This document shows positions 7,606-16,284 of a stretch of DNA of 64,000 bases, piece by piece. Position 1 is the stretch's first letter. Each line of letters begins with the position of its first letter. Both the position numbers and the translations under genes were made by a program. This DNA comes from Streptomyces resistomycificus. GTDB taxonomy: Bacteria; Actinomycetota; Actinomycetes; Streptomycetales; Streptomycetaceae. The stretch spans positions 186,001 to 250,000 of the forward strand of contig NZ_KQ948989.1 of the NCBI RefSeq assembly GCF_001514265.1, written 5' to 3'. Under the pieces are notes generated by a model that was not told the DNA's origin, made no database searches, and worked only from the letters and a program-made list of their open reading frames with translations.

Positions 7606-9261
7606 TCAGACGGTGGCCGGCTGCCCCGGCAGTACGTGGTCGCCGACCTTGTCGGTGCTCAGGCACAGCGAGCAGACGTGCGCGCCGTGCGTCTGGCAGG
7701 CGGTCAGGTCCGGGCGCTCGTAGCGCTGGTGGCAGACGTGACAGTCGTACGTCGTCGCGCTGGGGTTGCCGTCGGCGTCGAGCAGGGGCTCGTCGATGCC
7801 GTCGTCGGCGCGGCGCAGGTAGTACCGGCCCTTGGTGACGACGGCCATCAGCGGGGTGAGGACGAAGGCGATCACGGCCGCGGCGACGGGGGAGTACGGC
7901 TGGAGGGTGTCGCCCAGCGCGTGGAAGTACATGGCGATCGACAGACCGGAGGCGGCGACGAAGGCGACGACACCGACCGGGTTGACGGCGTAGAGCATGC
8001 CGCGGCGGAACTCCGGCTGCAGCGGGGAGAGTTTGAGCAGGTACTTGTTGACACCGATGTCGGTGGCCACGGTGACGACCCAGGCGATGGCGCAGTTGGA
8101 GTAGAAGCCGAGGATGTCGTTGAGGAAGCTGAACATGTCGGCTTCCATCAGGGCCAGCGCGAACCCCAGGTTGACCAGGACGAAGACCATACGGCCGGGG
8201 TAGTGCCTGGTGACGCGGGTGAAGGAGTTGGTCCACGCCAGGGAGCCCGAGTACGCGTTGGTGACGTTGATCTTGATCTGGCTGATCACGACGAGGGCGA
8301 CGGCCAGCGGGAGGACGAGCCAGGACGGCATCATCGTGTCGAAGGCGCTGCGGAACTGCTGGATCGGCTCGGGCGCCGCGGCCGGGCCGACCTTGGCCAG
8401 GATGTAGACGGCGAGGAAGACACCGATCGCCTGCTTGAGCGCGCCGAGCACCACCCAGCCGGGACCGGCCATGATCACCGCGGTCCACCAACTGCGCTTG
8501 TTCGCCTCGGTCTTGGGCGGCATGAAGCGCAGGTAGTCGATCTGCTCGCCGATCTGGGCGATCAGGGACAGACAGACACCCGCGCCGAGCAGCACGGAGG
8601 CGGTGTTGACGCCGCCCTCGCCGTCGGTGCCCGCGTAGGAGAGGAAGCGGTCGACGGTGCCCGGGTCGGTGGCGACGAGGTAGACCAGCGGGGCGACCAT
8701 CAGCACGAGCCAGACCGGGGTGGTCCACACCTGGAGCTTGCTGAGCGCCTTCATGCCGTAGATCACCAGCGGGATCACCATCAGCGTGGAGACCAGGTAG
8801 CCGAGCCACAAGGGCAGTCCGAGGCCGAGTTTGAGGCCCTGGGCCATGATCGAACCCTCGAGGGCGAAGAAGATGAAGGTGAAGCTGGCGAAGATGACGC
8901 TGGTCAACACCGAGCCGTAGTAGCCGAACCCGGAGCCGCGGGTGATCAGGTCCAGGTCGATGTTGTAGCGGGCGCCGTAGTACGCCAGCGGGAACCCGGT
9001 GACGAAGATGACGACCGCGGCGACGGCGATCGCCACGAGCGCGTTGCCGGTGCCGTGGGCCAGTCCGATGCCGGCGCCGATGGAGAAGTCGGCCATGTAG
9101 GCGATGCCGCCGAGTGCGGTCGTCGCCACGACCATCGGGGTCCAGCGCCGGTAACTGCGGGGAGCGAAGCGGAGGGTGTAGTCCTCCAGCGTCTCCTTGG
9201 TCGCCTGACTGGTGGGGGAACTCGGTGGCCTGGCTGTCTCAGATGTCTGAGCGGTACTCAT
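7606..9261 (-). CDS. NCS1-family purine/cytosine-type permease with Cys/His-rich tail
   Basis: 551 residues from an ATG preceded by GAAGGG. About 12 hydrophobic helices span residues 40-480. NCS1 features include YTLRFAPRSYRRW before helix 1, ITRGSGFGYYGSVL and SQIKINVTNAYSGSLAWTN. It should import a nucleobase, hydantoin or related compound. After the last helix comes a cytoplasmic tail of about 70 residues with CHVC, a Cys and two His in CQTHGAH, and CSLC, a likely zinc site. Such a tail is not part of the basic NCS1 fold and may sense or bind a partner. Substrate cannot be read from sequence. A run of nine C lies in the 5' leader. Confidence 0.85.
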   Translation of the reverse strand: MSTAQTSETARPPSSPTSQATKETLEDYTLRFAPRSYRRWTPMVVATTALGGIAYMADFSIGAGIGLAHGTGNALVAIAVAAVVIFVTGFPLAYYGARYNIDLDLITRGSGFGYYGSVLTSVIFASFTFIFFALEGSIMAQGLKLGLGLPLWLGYLVSTLMVIPLVIYGMKALSKLQVWTTPVWLVLMVAPLVYLVATDPGTVDRFLSYAGTDGEGGVNTASVLLGAGVCLSLIAQIGEQIDYLRFMPPKTEANKRSWWTAVIMAGPGWVVLGALKQAIGVFLAVYILAKVGPAAAPEPIQQFRSAFDTMMPSWLVLPLAVALVVISQIKINVTNAYSGSLAWTNSFTRVTRHYPGRMVFVLVNLGFALALMEADMFSFLNDILGFYSNCAIAWVVTVATDIGVNKYLLKLSPLQPEFRRGMLYAVNPVGVVAFVAASGLSIAMYFHALGDTLQPYSPVAAAVIAFVLTPLMAVVTKGRYYLRRADDGIDEPLLDADGNPSATTYDCHVCHQRYERPDLTACQTHGAHVCSLCLSTDKVGDHVLPGQPATV

Positions 9262-9743
9262 GGTCAGCCCTTCGGGGATGCGGCGCTGCTGAGTTGGGGG
9301 GGGGACCCTGGGCTTCAGAGACACGGGCGTCCGGCCGCGGGCCTGCGGTGTTTCGGCCGCGCGCCTTCGGTGTCCGGCTGCGTATACAACTCTGAATCCA
9401 CGAGCGCACACGCTAGAAACCGCTTGTTTCCCAGCGGGCCTCGGATGGTGAACGACGTGTTTCCGGGCTTCATCGCGAGCGCGCGTGACGGCGGTCGGTA
9501 GTTGGCCCCGAGACGGTCTGTGATCGCGACCTTCGGTCATCCGAGGAGATCGCCGTGTGTCGCAGATCAGCGGCTGCTCTTCTTGATGCGTGCGTGCGAG
9601 AGCCGGGTGCGGTCGGAGCGGTGCGGGCTTGAGGACTTGATCGAGCCGTACGCGATCGCCGATTCCGTTTGATCGGTAGTTGGCGGTTCGGAGACCGTGA
9701 GCCGTGACTCAACGTGGGGAGGCTCTCCGCCCGCCTACGTGGA
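9262..9743. other. Intergenic region, no gene seen
   Basis: 482 bp upstream of the NCS1 permease and downstream of the nucleotidyltransferase. It holds a run of nine G at about 9296-9304 and two GTTTCC-containing motifs (near 9426 and 9460). No convincing coding frame, RNA or terminator was seen. Confidence 0.6.
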
Positions 9744-10235
9744 TCAGAAGTGCGTTGTGATGCCGTAAGCGCGCCGGAGTTGTGCCATGTCGTGACGATC
9801 GCGTTCCGAGGGCTCGTAGCCCTGGTGGAAGTAGACCTGCTGTTCGGCGGACAGGCACGCGACTGACGTCCCATGGATGGTGCCCGTCACGAAGCACGAG
9901 GACGGGTAGGTGAACGGACGCTCGGGTTCGGGTGACGCCTGCACTGCTGAGCCGTCGTCGGCGAAGACCAGCGGGTGAAGGTCAATCTCTCGTCCGTCCG
10001 GTGCCGTCACGACGAATCGGATGGGTCTCCAGTTCAGGGTCTCCACGAAACCGACCTCATGGAGGGCCGCCACCACGACGTCTTCCTGGTCCTGCCGGTG
10101 CATCAGGTCCAGGTCCCGGTGGGTTCGCGTCTGCTCGCCGACCAGAGCGTCGATCCCCCATCCTCCACCGATCCAGACGTCCGCATTCGCCTGTCGTAGC
10201 AGGGCCAGGACGAACAACACGTCTTCAGCTGTCAT
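9744..10235 (-). CDS. Nucleotidyltransferase related to LinA/LnuA lincosamide adenylyltransferases
   Basis: 163 residues. The motif VWIGGGWGIDALVGEQTRTHRDLDL near residues 20-44 matches the GG-W-G-x-D-A-L-x-G-x-x-T-R-x-H-x-D-L-D pattern of the lincosamide-type nucleotidyltransferase fold, including the two metal-binding Asp. DGREIDLHPLVF follows at about 90-101. Family members add AMP to an antibiotic hydroxyl, but many chromosomal homologues have no known substrate, so resistance must not be assumed. The ATG at 10235 has only a weak ribosome site (CAGGTG). It stands alone between the permease and levanase genes. Confidence 0.8.
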   Translation of the reverse strand: MTAEDVLFVLALLRQANADVWIGGGWGIDALVGEQTRTHRDLDLMHRQDQEDVVVAALHEVGFVETLNWRPIRFVVTAPDGREIDLHPLVFADDGSAVQASPEPERPFTYPSSCFVTGTIHGTSVACLSAEQQVYFHQGYEPSERDRHDMAQLRRAYGITTHF

Positions 10236-10420
10236 CACCTGACCCAGGCTAGAAGCGTCCGCCCAGTGCCGCGAACGTTTTCCTGTCAGCCTTCCGCTGG
10301 CTGGTGGTGGCGGGGGCGAGCGAGGGGAATGCCTCCACGTCGCCCTCTTGGCGCCTGCTTCGCCGAATGCCGTGCGCCGGAAGCCGCTACCGGCCGACCG
10401 GCGCAAGGACCCGCGGCTCG

Positions 10421-12982
10421 TCACCGCCAGATGGACTGCAGATGCCACGCCTGTATGTGGTTGAGGGTGGCGGTGCCGCCTTCGGCGAAGACCTCGACGC
10501 CGGTGCTGGAGGGGTCGGGGAAGATCTGGTCGGTGATCACGGCCTCGCCGTTGCCGCCGAAGACCTCGACGGAGGACCAGTCGACGAGGATCCGCAGTTT
10601 GACCTTGCCGTTCTTGGGCTTCAGGGGTGCGGTCTGGACGCCGGGGAAGGTGCTGTTGAAGTCCCCGGCACCGGAGCGGGTGCGGTCGACGTACAGCTCC
10701 TGCGTTGTGGTGTCGTAGCCGATGACGGTCTCCTCGCCGCCTGCGCCGGTGCGTACCTTCAGGCCGAAGCGGTCGGCGTCCTTGGGGGAGAAGGTGGCCT
10801 CGATGTCGAGGGCCTTGCCGTTGGCCGTGGGGCCGATCAGGGGCTTGGAGGTGCTCTTGACGGTGACGTCGGATGCGGTCGCCGCCGGGCGGTTGTGCCG
10901 GAGTGACTCCAGGCTGCCCACCGGCTTGCTGGTCAGCCGGATCCGGCCGTTGATCGTGCGCAGTGCCATTTCCCGGGGAATGCTCTGCGCGCTGCGCCAG
11001 GGGGAGGTGGGGATGGATTGGCCGTAGTCCCAGTTGTTCATCCAGCCGATCATGTAGCGCTTGCCGCCGGGTGCGTTCTCCCAGGACACGGCCGCGTAGT
11101 AGTCCTTGCCGTAGTCGGTCCAGTCGGCGCGCTGTACGACGGACTTGGCGGGCTTGCCAGCGGCGGTGAACCGGTCGGCCATGACGTGGCCCCAGCCGGC
11201 GGTGTTCATGTCGCGGATCTGGATCTGCGCCTTCTTGCCGACGTACGGGCGCATGTCGAAGGATGCCCAGTCCAGGCTCTCGCTGTCGGCGCCGGTCGCG
11301 CTGCGGACGACCTGGCCGTCGACGATCAGGTTGACGGACGTCTCCTGGGAGACGCGCGGGGCCTTGCTGTCGGACAACATGATGTGGTCGACGTTGAGGT
11401 GGCCCCAGCCGCCGCTGTTGTTGTCGACGATCTTGATGTGCGCCTTCTTGCCTGCGAGGTCGCCGACGTCCCACGAGTCCCAGTTGAGGGCCTCTCCGTC
11501 CTTTCCGGTGGAGCTGCGGACGACCTGGCCGTCCACGAGGAGCTCGACGGCGGTGGGGTTGTCGGAGTCGGCGGGGTGGTTGCCGCCGCCGATGAGGAAG
11601 TTGATGTGCTTCTTGTCGATGGTGAACTCGGGCGATGTGAGTGTGCCGGTGGTCGAGTCGCCGTTCAGGAAGGTGTTGGCCAGCCCGTCTCCCAGGAAGC
11701 CGGAGACCTGCCCCTGGTCGGGGAGGGTGCCGTTGGCCGGTGCGGTGCCGAAGGCGTCTCCGGTCGCCGTCCAGTCGCCGTAGGTTCCGCCTTCGAAGTC
11801 GGCGAGGACCGTGCCCTCTGGCGGAGTTCTGTCCATGACGGTTCCGGCCTCGTGCGGATGCCGCCCGCCGCCGACCTTGAAGTTCAGGTAGGGGCTGTCC
11901 ACGGTGAACTCGGGTGAGGTGAGGGTGCCGGTGGCGCCGTCACCGCCATGGAAGCTGTTGGCGAGGCCCTGGCCGTCGAAACCCGTGACGGCCCCCTGCC
12001 AGTCCACCGCCCCGGTTGCCGGCCCCTGGCCGAACGCGGTGCCGGTGGTCGTCCACTCACCGAAGCCGGTGCCCTCGAAGTCCTGCACCACCGTGCCGGT
12101 GGGGGGTGTGTAGCTGCCCTTGTCGTCTGCGGTGAACTTCTTGCCGTCGAAGTCGCCGATGAAGTACTGCGAGCCCGAACCCCCCGCGATACCCCCGGGG
12201 TTGATGTTGACGACCAGCACCCACTTGATGTTCTTCTTGTCGCCGTCGACGGCGAGGGGGAACAGGTCGGGGCACTCCCAGACGCCGCCCGTCGCGCCCT
12301 GCGGCCCGAACTCACTCTGCAGCTTCCAGTCCTTGAGGTTCTTGGACGAGTAGAACTGCACTTTGTGCTCGGCGGACAGTGACACCGTCATCAGCCAGCT
12401 CTTGGTCGGCTCGTACCACTGGACCTTGGGATCGCGGAAGTTGTTGGAGCCGATGTCGATGACGGGATTGCCCTGGTACCTGGTCCAGGTGCGGCCCCGG
12501 TCGGTGCTGTAGGCGATGGACTGGGCCTGCTTGCCGCCGTTCTTGTAGGCGCTGGTGTAGATCGCCACCATGGGCGGGTTGTTCTTCGTGCCGAAGCCGG
12601 TGGTGTTGTTCCAGTCGACGACCGCGCTGCCGGAGAACACCATCTCCTCGTCGTCGTGCGACAGGGCGAGCGGCAGCTCCGTCCAGTGCACGAGGTCCGT
12701 GCTCACCGCGTGCCCCCAGGACATGTCGCCCCACGAGTTCCCGTTCGGGTTGTACTGGTAGAAGAGGTGGTACTCGCCCTTGTAGTACACGAGGCCGTTG
12801 GGATCGTTCATCCAGTTCTTCTCCGGCGTGAAGTGGAACTGGGGCCGGTAGGTCTCGGAGTACGGCGGGGTGTCGGCAGCGACGGCCTGGGGGACCAGTG
12901 GGGCTGCGGACAGGGCGCAGACGGTCGCCACCGCCGCCATCATCCGTATGCGGGCATGCCGGGATACGCGTGCAGAGCTCAT
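10421..12982 (-). CDS. Secreted levanase/inulinase-type GH32 with nested accessory domain
   Basis: 853 residues with a Sec signal peptide ending near AVA-AD (residue 37). The GH32 propeller begins at about 45: WMNDPNG (nucleophile Asp60), FRDPK (182-186) and the acid/base in ECPDL (Glu237). After YFIGDFDGKKF the catalytic domain is interrupted at about 290-612 by two copies of a jelly-roll-like accessory module. The second copy (about 387-545) lies inside the first (296-386 plus 546-612). The propeller then resumes (DYYAAVSW, GWMNNWDYG) and the C-terminal sandwich follows. It should cut levan or inulin outside the cell. It is divergent from the LacI gene, and a perfect palindrome lies upstream. 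Confidence 0.9.
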   Translation of the reverse strand: MSSARVSRHARIRMMAAVATVCALSAAPLVPQAVAADTPPYSETYRPQFHFTPEKNWMNDPNGLVYYKGEYHLFYQYNPNGNSWGDMSWGHAVSTDLVHWTELPLALSHDDEEMVFSGSAVVDWNNTTGFGTKNNPPMVAIYTSAYKNGGKQAQSIAYSTDRGRTWTRYQGNPVIDIGSNNFRDPKVQWYEPTKSWLMTVSLSAEHKVQFYSSKNLKDWKLQSEFGPQGATGGVWECPDLFPLAVDGDKKNIKWVLVVNINPGGIAGGSGSQYFIGDFDGKKFTADDKGSYTPPTGTVVQDFEGTGFGEWTTTGTAFGQGPATGAVDWQGAVTGFDGQGLANSFHGGDGATGTLTSPEFTVDSPYLNFKVGGGRHPHEAGTVMDRTPPEGTVLADFEGGTYGDWTATGDAFGTAPANGTLPDQGQVSGFLGDGLANTFLNGDSTTGTLTSPEFTIDKKHINFLIGGGNHPADSDNPTAVELLVDGQVVRSSTGKDGEALNWDSWDVGDLAGKKAHIKIVDNNSGGWGHLNVDHIMLSDSKAPRVSQETSVNLIVDGQVVRSATGADSESLDWASFDMRPYVGKKAQIQIRDMNTAGWGHVMADRFTAAGKPAKSVVQRADWTDYGKDYYAAVSWENAPGGKRYMIGWMNNWDYGQSIPTSPWRSAQSIPREMALRTINGRIRLTSKPVGSLESLRHNRPAATASDVTVKSTSKPLIGPTANGKALDIEATFSPKDADRFGLKVRTGAGGEETVIGYDTTTQELYVDRTRSGAGDFNSTFPGVQTAPLKPKNGKVKLRILVDWSSVEVFGGNGEAVITDQIFPDPSSTGVEVFAEGGTATLNHIQAWHLQSIWR

Positions 12983-13108
12983 GGTGTCTCCTAGTCCCGC
13001 GGCTCGTCGGCGCAGCACTGACTGCGGCCCCGGCGCGGACGGACCGAAAAGTGACATCCCAGCGGCGTCGACGTCCACGCAGCCGACTGGGGTGTCAGCG
13101 ACGACGAA

Positions 13109-13122
13109 TGTCATCGATGACA
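13109..13122. promoter_or_regulatory. Perfect palindrome TGTCATCGATGACA, candidate operator
   Basis: A 14-bp perfect palindrome with a central CG step lies 127 bp upstream of the levanase start in the levanase/LacI divergent region. Size and symmetry fit a LacI-family operator, but the protein that binds it is not shown by sequence. Confidence 0.4.
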
Positions 13123-13398
13123 GCGAGTGCCCGATTATGAAGCGCAATCCGGCCAGTGCGTCAACGGTGCGGGCGTGATTGCTCCGGTTCGGCCTGCGGT
13201 CCGTCGGGCATCGTCGACGGTCGCGAACCGCATCAACGAGTTCGCCCATGACGGGTTGGGGCCGCAAACGCGCAGGTCAGAGTGGTGAATCGGGTGGCAA
13301 CTGGCAGGTTTCCGCAGCGCCGTGCGAGACCGAGACCGGTCGCGTTAACGAGTTGTTTCCGGGGTGTTGACCGGTAGGGCCTCGCGGTGCTTCACTTC

Positions 13399-13449
13399 CG
13401 GGACCGGTACCGAAACCGGTTCCGGGACCGATATCGGTACCGGTTGCAC
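13399..13449. promoter_or_regulatory. Palindrome cluster upstream of LacI gene, candidate autoregulatory operators
   Basis: Closely spaced symmetric elements: GAAACCGGTTCC (13412-13423) and the perfect ACCGATATCGGT (13427-13438), flanked by GGTACC on both sides. Upstream, CGTTAACG lies at 13343-13350. They sit 75-125 bp before the LacI start, where autoregulatory sites are common. The rest of the 540-bp divergent region shows nothing else clear. Confidence 0.4.
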
Positions 13450-13522
13450 GGGTCTCTGTACGATCAGGTCCTTCGGTGCGGGAGGATGTCTTCCGCCTCT
13501 GCAGGAAGGGAGGGGAGGTGAC

Positions 13523-14530
13523 ATGGGAGTCACTATCGCCGACGTGGCCACGCGGGCCGGGGTCAGCAAGACGACGGTCTCGCGGGTGCTGAACGGCAAG
13601 GGCGAGATCAGCGAGGACACCGTCTCGAAGGTCCGCAAGGCGATCTCGGAGCTCGGCTATGTGCCGAGCGCGGGGGCCGTGGGGCTGGCACGCGGCACGA
13701 CCCAGATGATCGGGATGCTGGTCCCTGACCTGGCCTGGGCCTGGGCCGGCATAGTGCAGGCGGTCGTCGAAACGCTGGAGGCCGAGGGCTTCGGGCTGCG
13801 GATGCTGACCTGGAACCGCGGTGAGGAGTCACTGCGCAGGCTGGGCCTGCAGGTCGCTGCCAAGTCGTTCGACGGGCTGCTGGTGATAGAGCCCGAGGGG
13901 GCCCTGGGATCCATCACGGAACTGCACGAGGCCGGACTGCCGGTGGTGCTGATAGACGACCGCTTCCAGCGGCCGGGATTCCCCTACGTGGCCACCACCA
14001 ACCGGGAGGGCGGTGAGCAGGCGGCGCGCCACCTGCTGGACATCGGTCGCCATCGCCCTCTGGTGGTGACCGGCCCTGACGAGTACGGGTGCACGCAGGA
14101 ACGGCTGGGCGGCTTCGTTGACGCGTATGCGCAGGCCGGGATCGAATTGGCCCCGCGCAGAATCATCTGCGGCGAATTCCTGTTCGACGACGGCCGGAGC
14201 GCGGTGGCGCAAGCTCTCGCGGACGGCGTGGACTTCGACGCGGTCTTCGGACACAACGACCCCTTGGCGGCCGGCGTGATCGCGGCCCTGCACGAGGCCG
14301 GCCTCAAGATTCCGCGGGATGTCGCCGTGGTGGGGTTCGACGACGTCGAGGTGGCGTCGTACACCTATCCGGCGCTGACCACCATCCGCCAGCCGATGCG
14401 GGAAATGGGTGAGGCGGCGGCTCGTCTGCTGCTCGACCACGTGCGCAGATCGCCGGAGGCCGCTCCCTCGCGCATCGTTCCCACGAGCCTCGTGATCCGT
14501 GGCTCGACGTTAGAGCCGAGCTCGAACTGA
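13523..14530 (+). CDS. LacI-family transcriptional regulator
   Basis: 335 residues. The N-terminal helix-turn-helix is textbook LacI (TIADVATRAGVSKTTVSRVLNG, residues 4-25), with hinge ISELGYVPSAGAVGLA. A periplasmic-binding-protein-like sugar domain follows (MIGMLVPDLAW, VVGFDDVEVASYTYPALTTIRQP). The ATG at 13523 has GGGGAGGTG upstream. It lies between the divergent levanase and the downstream importer genes, so it probably represses both sides until a fructan-derived or related sugar binds. The actual ligand is unknown. Confidence 0.92.
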   Translation: MGVTIADVATRAGVSKTTVSRVLNGKGEISEDTVSKVRKAISELGYVPSAGAVGLARGTTQMIGMLVPDLAWAWAGIVQAVVETLEAEGFGLRMLTWNRGEESLRRLGLQVAAKSFDGLLVIEPEGALGSITELHEAGLPVVLIDDRFQRPGFPYVATTNREGGEQAARHLLDIGRHRPLVVTGPDEYGCTQERLGGFVDAYAQAGIELAPRRIICGEFLFDDGRSAVAQALADGVDFDAVFGHNDPLAAGVIAALHEAGLKIPRDVAVVGFDDVEVASYTYPALTTIRQPMREMGEAAARLLLDHVRRSPEAAPSRIVPTSLVIRGSTLEPSSN

Positions 14531-14572
14531 CGCGGCGTCATCGCGATGCGTAGGTGATGGCGCCTCGCGGCC

Positions 14573-14602
14573 GGGCGGTGCGTTGCCGGTGACGCACCGC
14601 CC
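14573..14602 (+). terminator. Terminator hairpin after LacI gene
   Basis: Perfect 11-bp arms GGGCGGTGCGT/ACGCACCGCCC with an 8-base loop, 43 bp after the LacI stop. It should separate the regulator from the importer operon. The remaining gap to 14937 holds a direct repeat CTCCTTGAAACCT (about 14608-14633), a C-rich leader and the importer ribosome site AAGGAG. Confidence 0.75.
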
Positions 14603-14937
14603 CCGTCTCCTTGAAACCTCTCTCCTTGAAACCTAGGCGAACCTCTTCGGCCTCGCCTTCCTCACAACATCCGGCGGCTGCGCCTGCGTTCACGCGGCAC
14701 CGCCCACCTGCACTTTCGCCCGCGCGTTTCCCCGATCCGGGACACCGAAGGGGCGCCTGGCACATCTCGCCCGGCCGCTACCCACTCCGCGTCGGACGCT
14801 CCCACCGCGACCCGCGAGGGACCGCCGCCGTCGTCCTCACAGACGCTGCCCACTCGTGGGCCGGCCCATCCGGGCGCCCGCCCCTTCCCACCCTTCGCCC
14901 CCCCCGCCTGTCTCGCTCAACGGCAAGGAGCCGCATC

Positions 14938-16236
14938 ATGCGTATCACCACCCGTCACGCTGTCAGAACCGTCCAGACCCTGTGCGTCACCGTCACGGCA
15001 GCCCTCGTGGCCACCGGCTGCGGCCGGAGCGAGGATTCCGGCCCCGGCAACGACGCCCCGGCCAAGATCGGCGCGGGCAAGGCCAAGGGGACGGTGGTCA
15101 TGTGGTCCATGGGCGACCCCGACGAAGACCTGAAGGAGCTGGCCAAGAAGTTCGAGCAGGAGAACCCGGACGCAGACGTCAAGATCACCGCGGTCCCGTG
15201 GGACGGTGCACACGACAAGCTGACCACGGCGATAGCCGGCGGCAACACACCGGACATGTCCATGGTGGGCAGCACCTGGATGGCGGAGATGGCAGCCTTG
15301 AACGGCTTCCAGGCCACCCCGGCGTCGATCAAGTCGTCGGACTTCTACCCCGGCCAGTGGGACACCACCAAGTACAAGAACACCTCCTACGGCATCCCGT
15401 TCATCGCCGACACCCAAGCGGTCTTCTACCGGACCGACATCACCAAGAAGGCCGGTATCAAGGGCGCCCTGGCCAGCGACCGGGCCGGGTACCTGAAGGA
15501 TCTCAAGGCCATCCAGGCCACCGCCGGCAAGGAGAACCCCAAGCTGCGCCATGCCAGCGGGCTGGTGATGGGCTTCAACTCCTGGATTTTCTGGGTGCCG
15601 ATGGTCTGGCAGCAGGGCGGTGACATCTACGACGCCAAGACCGGGAAGTTCACCTTCGACTCGCCCGAGGTCGCCAAGGCGCTGGAGGACTACGCGAGCG
15701 TCCCCAAGCAGGGCCTGGCGCCGACCGACAGGTCGGACAACGTGCAGGGCTTCCGCGACGGGCTGATCGCCGTTTACCAGGAGGGTGCGTGGGCCGGCGG
15801 CAGCCTCCACAAGGACGCCCCTGAGCTGGACGGCAAGTGGAAGACCATGCCGATGCCGTACACCAAGCAGCCCGCCGGGTTCGCCGGCGGCAGCGACCTG
15901 GCGGTGTTCAAGGGGGCCAAGAACCCCGACGCGGCATGGAAGTTCGCCCAGTTCCTGACCGAGCCCGCCAACCTCGCGACCTATTCCAAGGCCACCGGCA
16001 GCCTGCCTCCTTCACCCCAGGCGTGGACCGTGGGGAAGCTGACCGAGGACGAGAACTTGAAGGCGTTCGCCGAGCAGCTCGAGGTCAGCAAGGCGCCGCC
16101 CGCCATCACGACCTGGCAGCAGATCGCCGACACCATCGACTCCGAACTGGAGAAGCTGACCCTCGGCAAGGCCACCGTCGCCGAGGTGCAGAAGACGCTG
16201 CAGTCCAAGGCCACCAGCATCGGCACCGGCCGCTGA
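14938..16236 (+). CDS. ABC sugar importer, substrate-binding lipoprotein
   Basis: 432 residues. A lipoprotein signal ends LVATGC with the lipid-bearing Cys at residue 28. The mature part is a family 1 extracellular sugar-binding protein: VVMWSMGDPDEDLKELAKKFEQ, ITAVPWDGAHDKLTTAIAGG and the closing hinge GFAGGSDLAVFKGAKNPDAAWKF. It captures an oligosaccharide at the cell surface and hands it to the two permeases that follow. No ATPase gene is nearby, so the importer probably uses a shared MsiK-type ATPase as in other streptomycetes (inference). Neighbouring GH32 genes suggest fructo-oligosaccharides. Confidence 0.9.
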   Translation: MRITTRHAVRTVQTLCVTVTAALVATGCGRSEDSGPGNDAPAKIGAGKAKGTVVMWSMGDPDEDLKELAKKFEQENPDADVKITAVPWDGAHDKLTTAIAGGNTPDMSMVGSTWMAEMAALNGFQATPASIKSSDFYPGQWDTTKYKNTSYGIPFIADTQAVFYRTDITKKAGIKGALASDRAGYLKDLKAIQATAGKENPKLRHASGLVMGFNSWIFWVPMVWQQGGDIYDAKTGKFTFDSPEVAKALEDYASVPKQGLAPTDRSDNVQGFRDGLIAVYQEGAWAGGSLHKDAPELDGKWKTMPMPYTKQPAGFAGGSDLAVFKGAKNPDAAWKFAQFLTEPANLATYSKATGSLPPSPQAWTVGKLTEDENLKAFAEQLEVSKAPPAITTWQQIADTIDSELEKLTLGKATVAEVQKTLQSKATSIGTGR

Positions 16237-16284
16237 GCGCCGCCGCGTGAGTACCCCTCGTATGGACAACCCTCGCACGGACGG

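Noticed and set aside
7555..9501. 648-codon plus-strand open frame opposite the NCS1 permease
   Set aside because: Rich in Asp, Gly, Gln and His without any motif; mirror image of a membrane-protein gene.
9744..10235. Calling the small nucleotidyltransferase an antibiotic-resistance gene
   Set aside because: It has the fold motif, but such chromosomal homologues are common and the substrate cannot be read from sequence.
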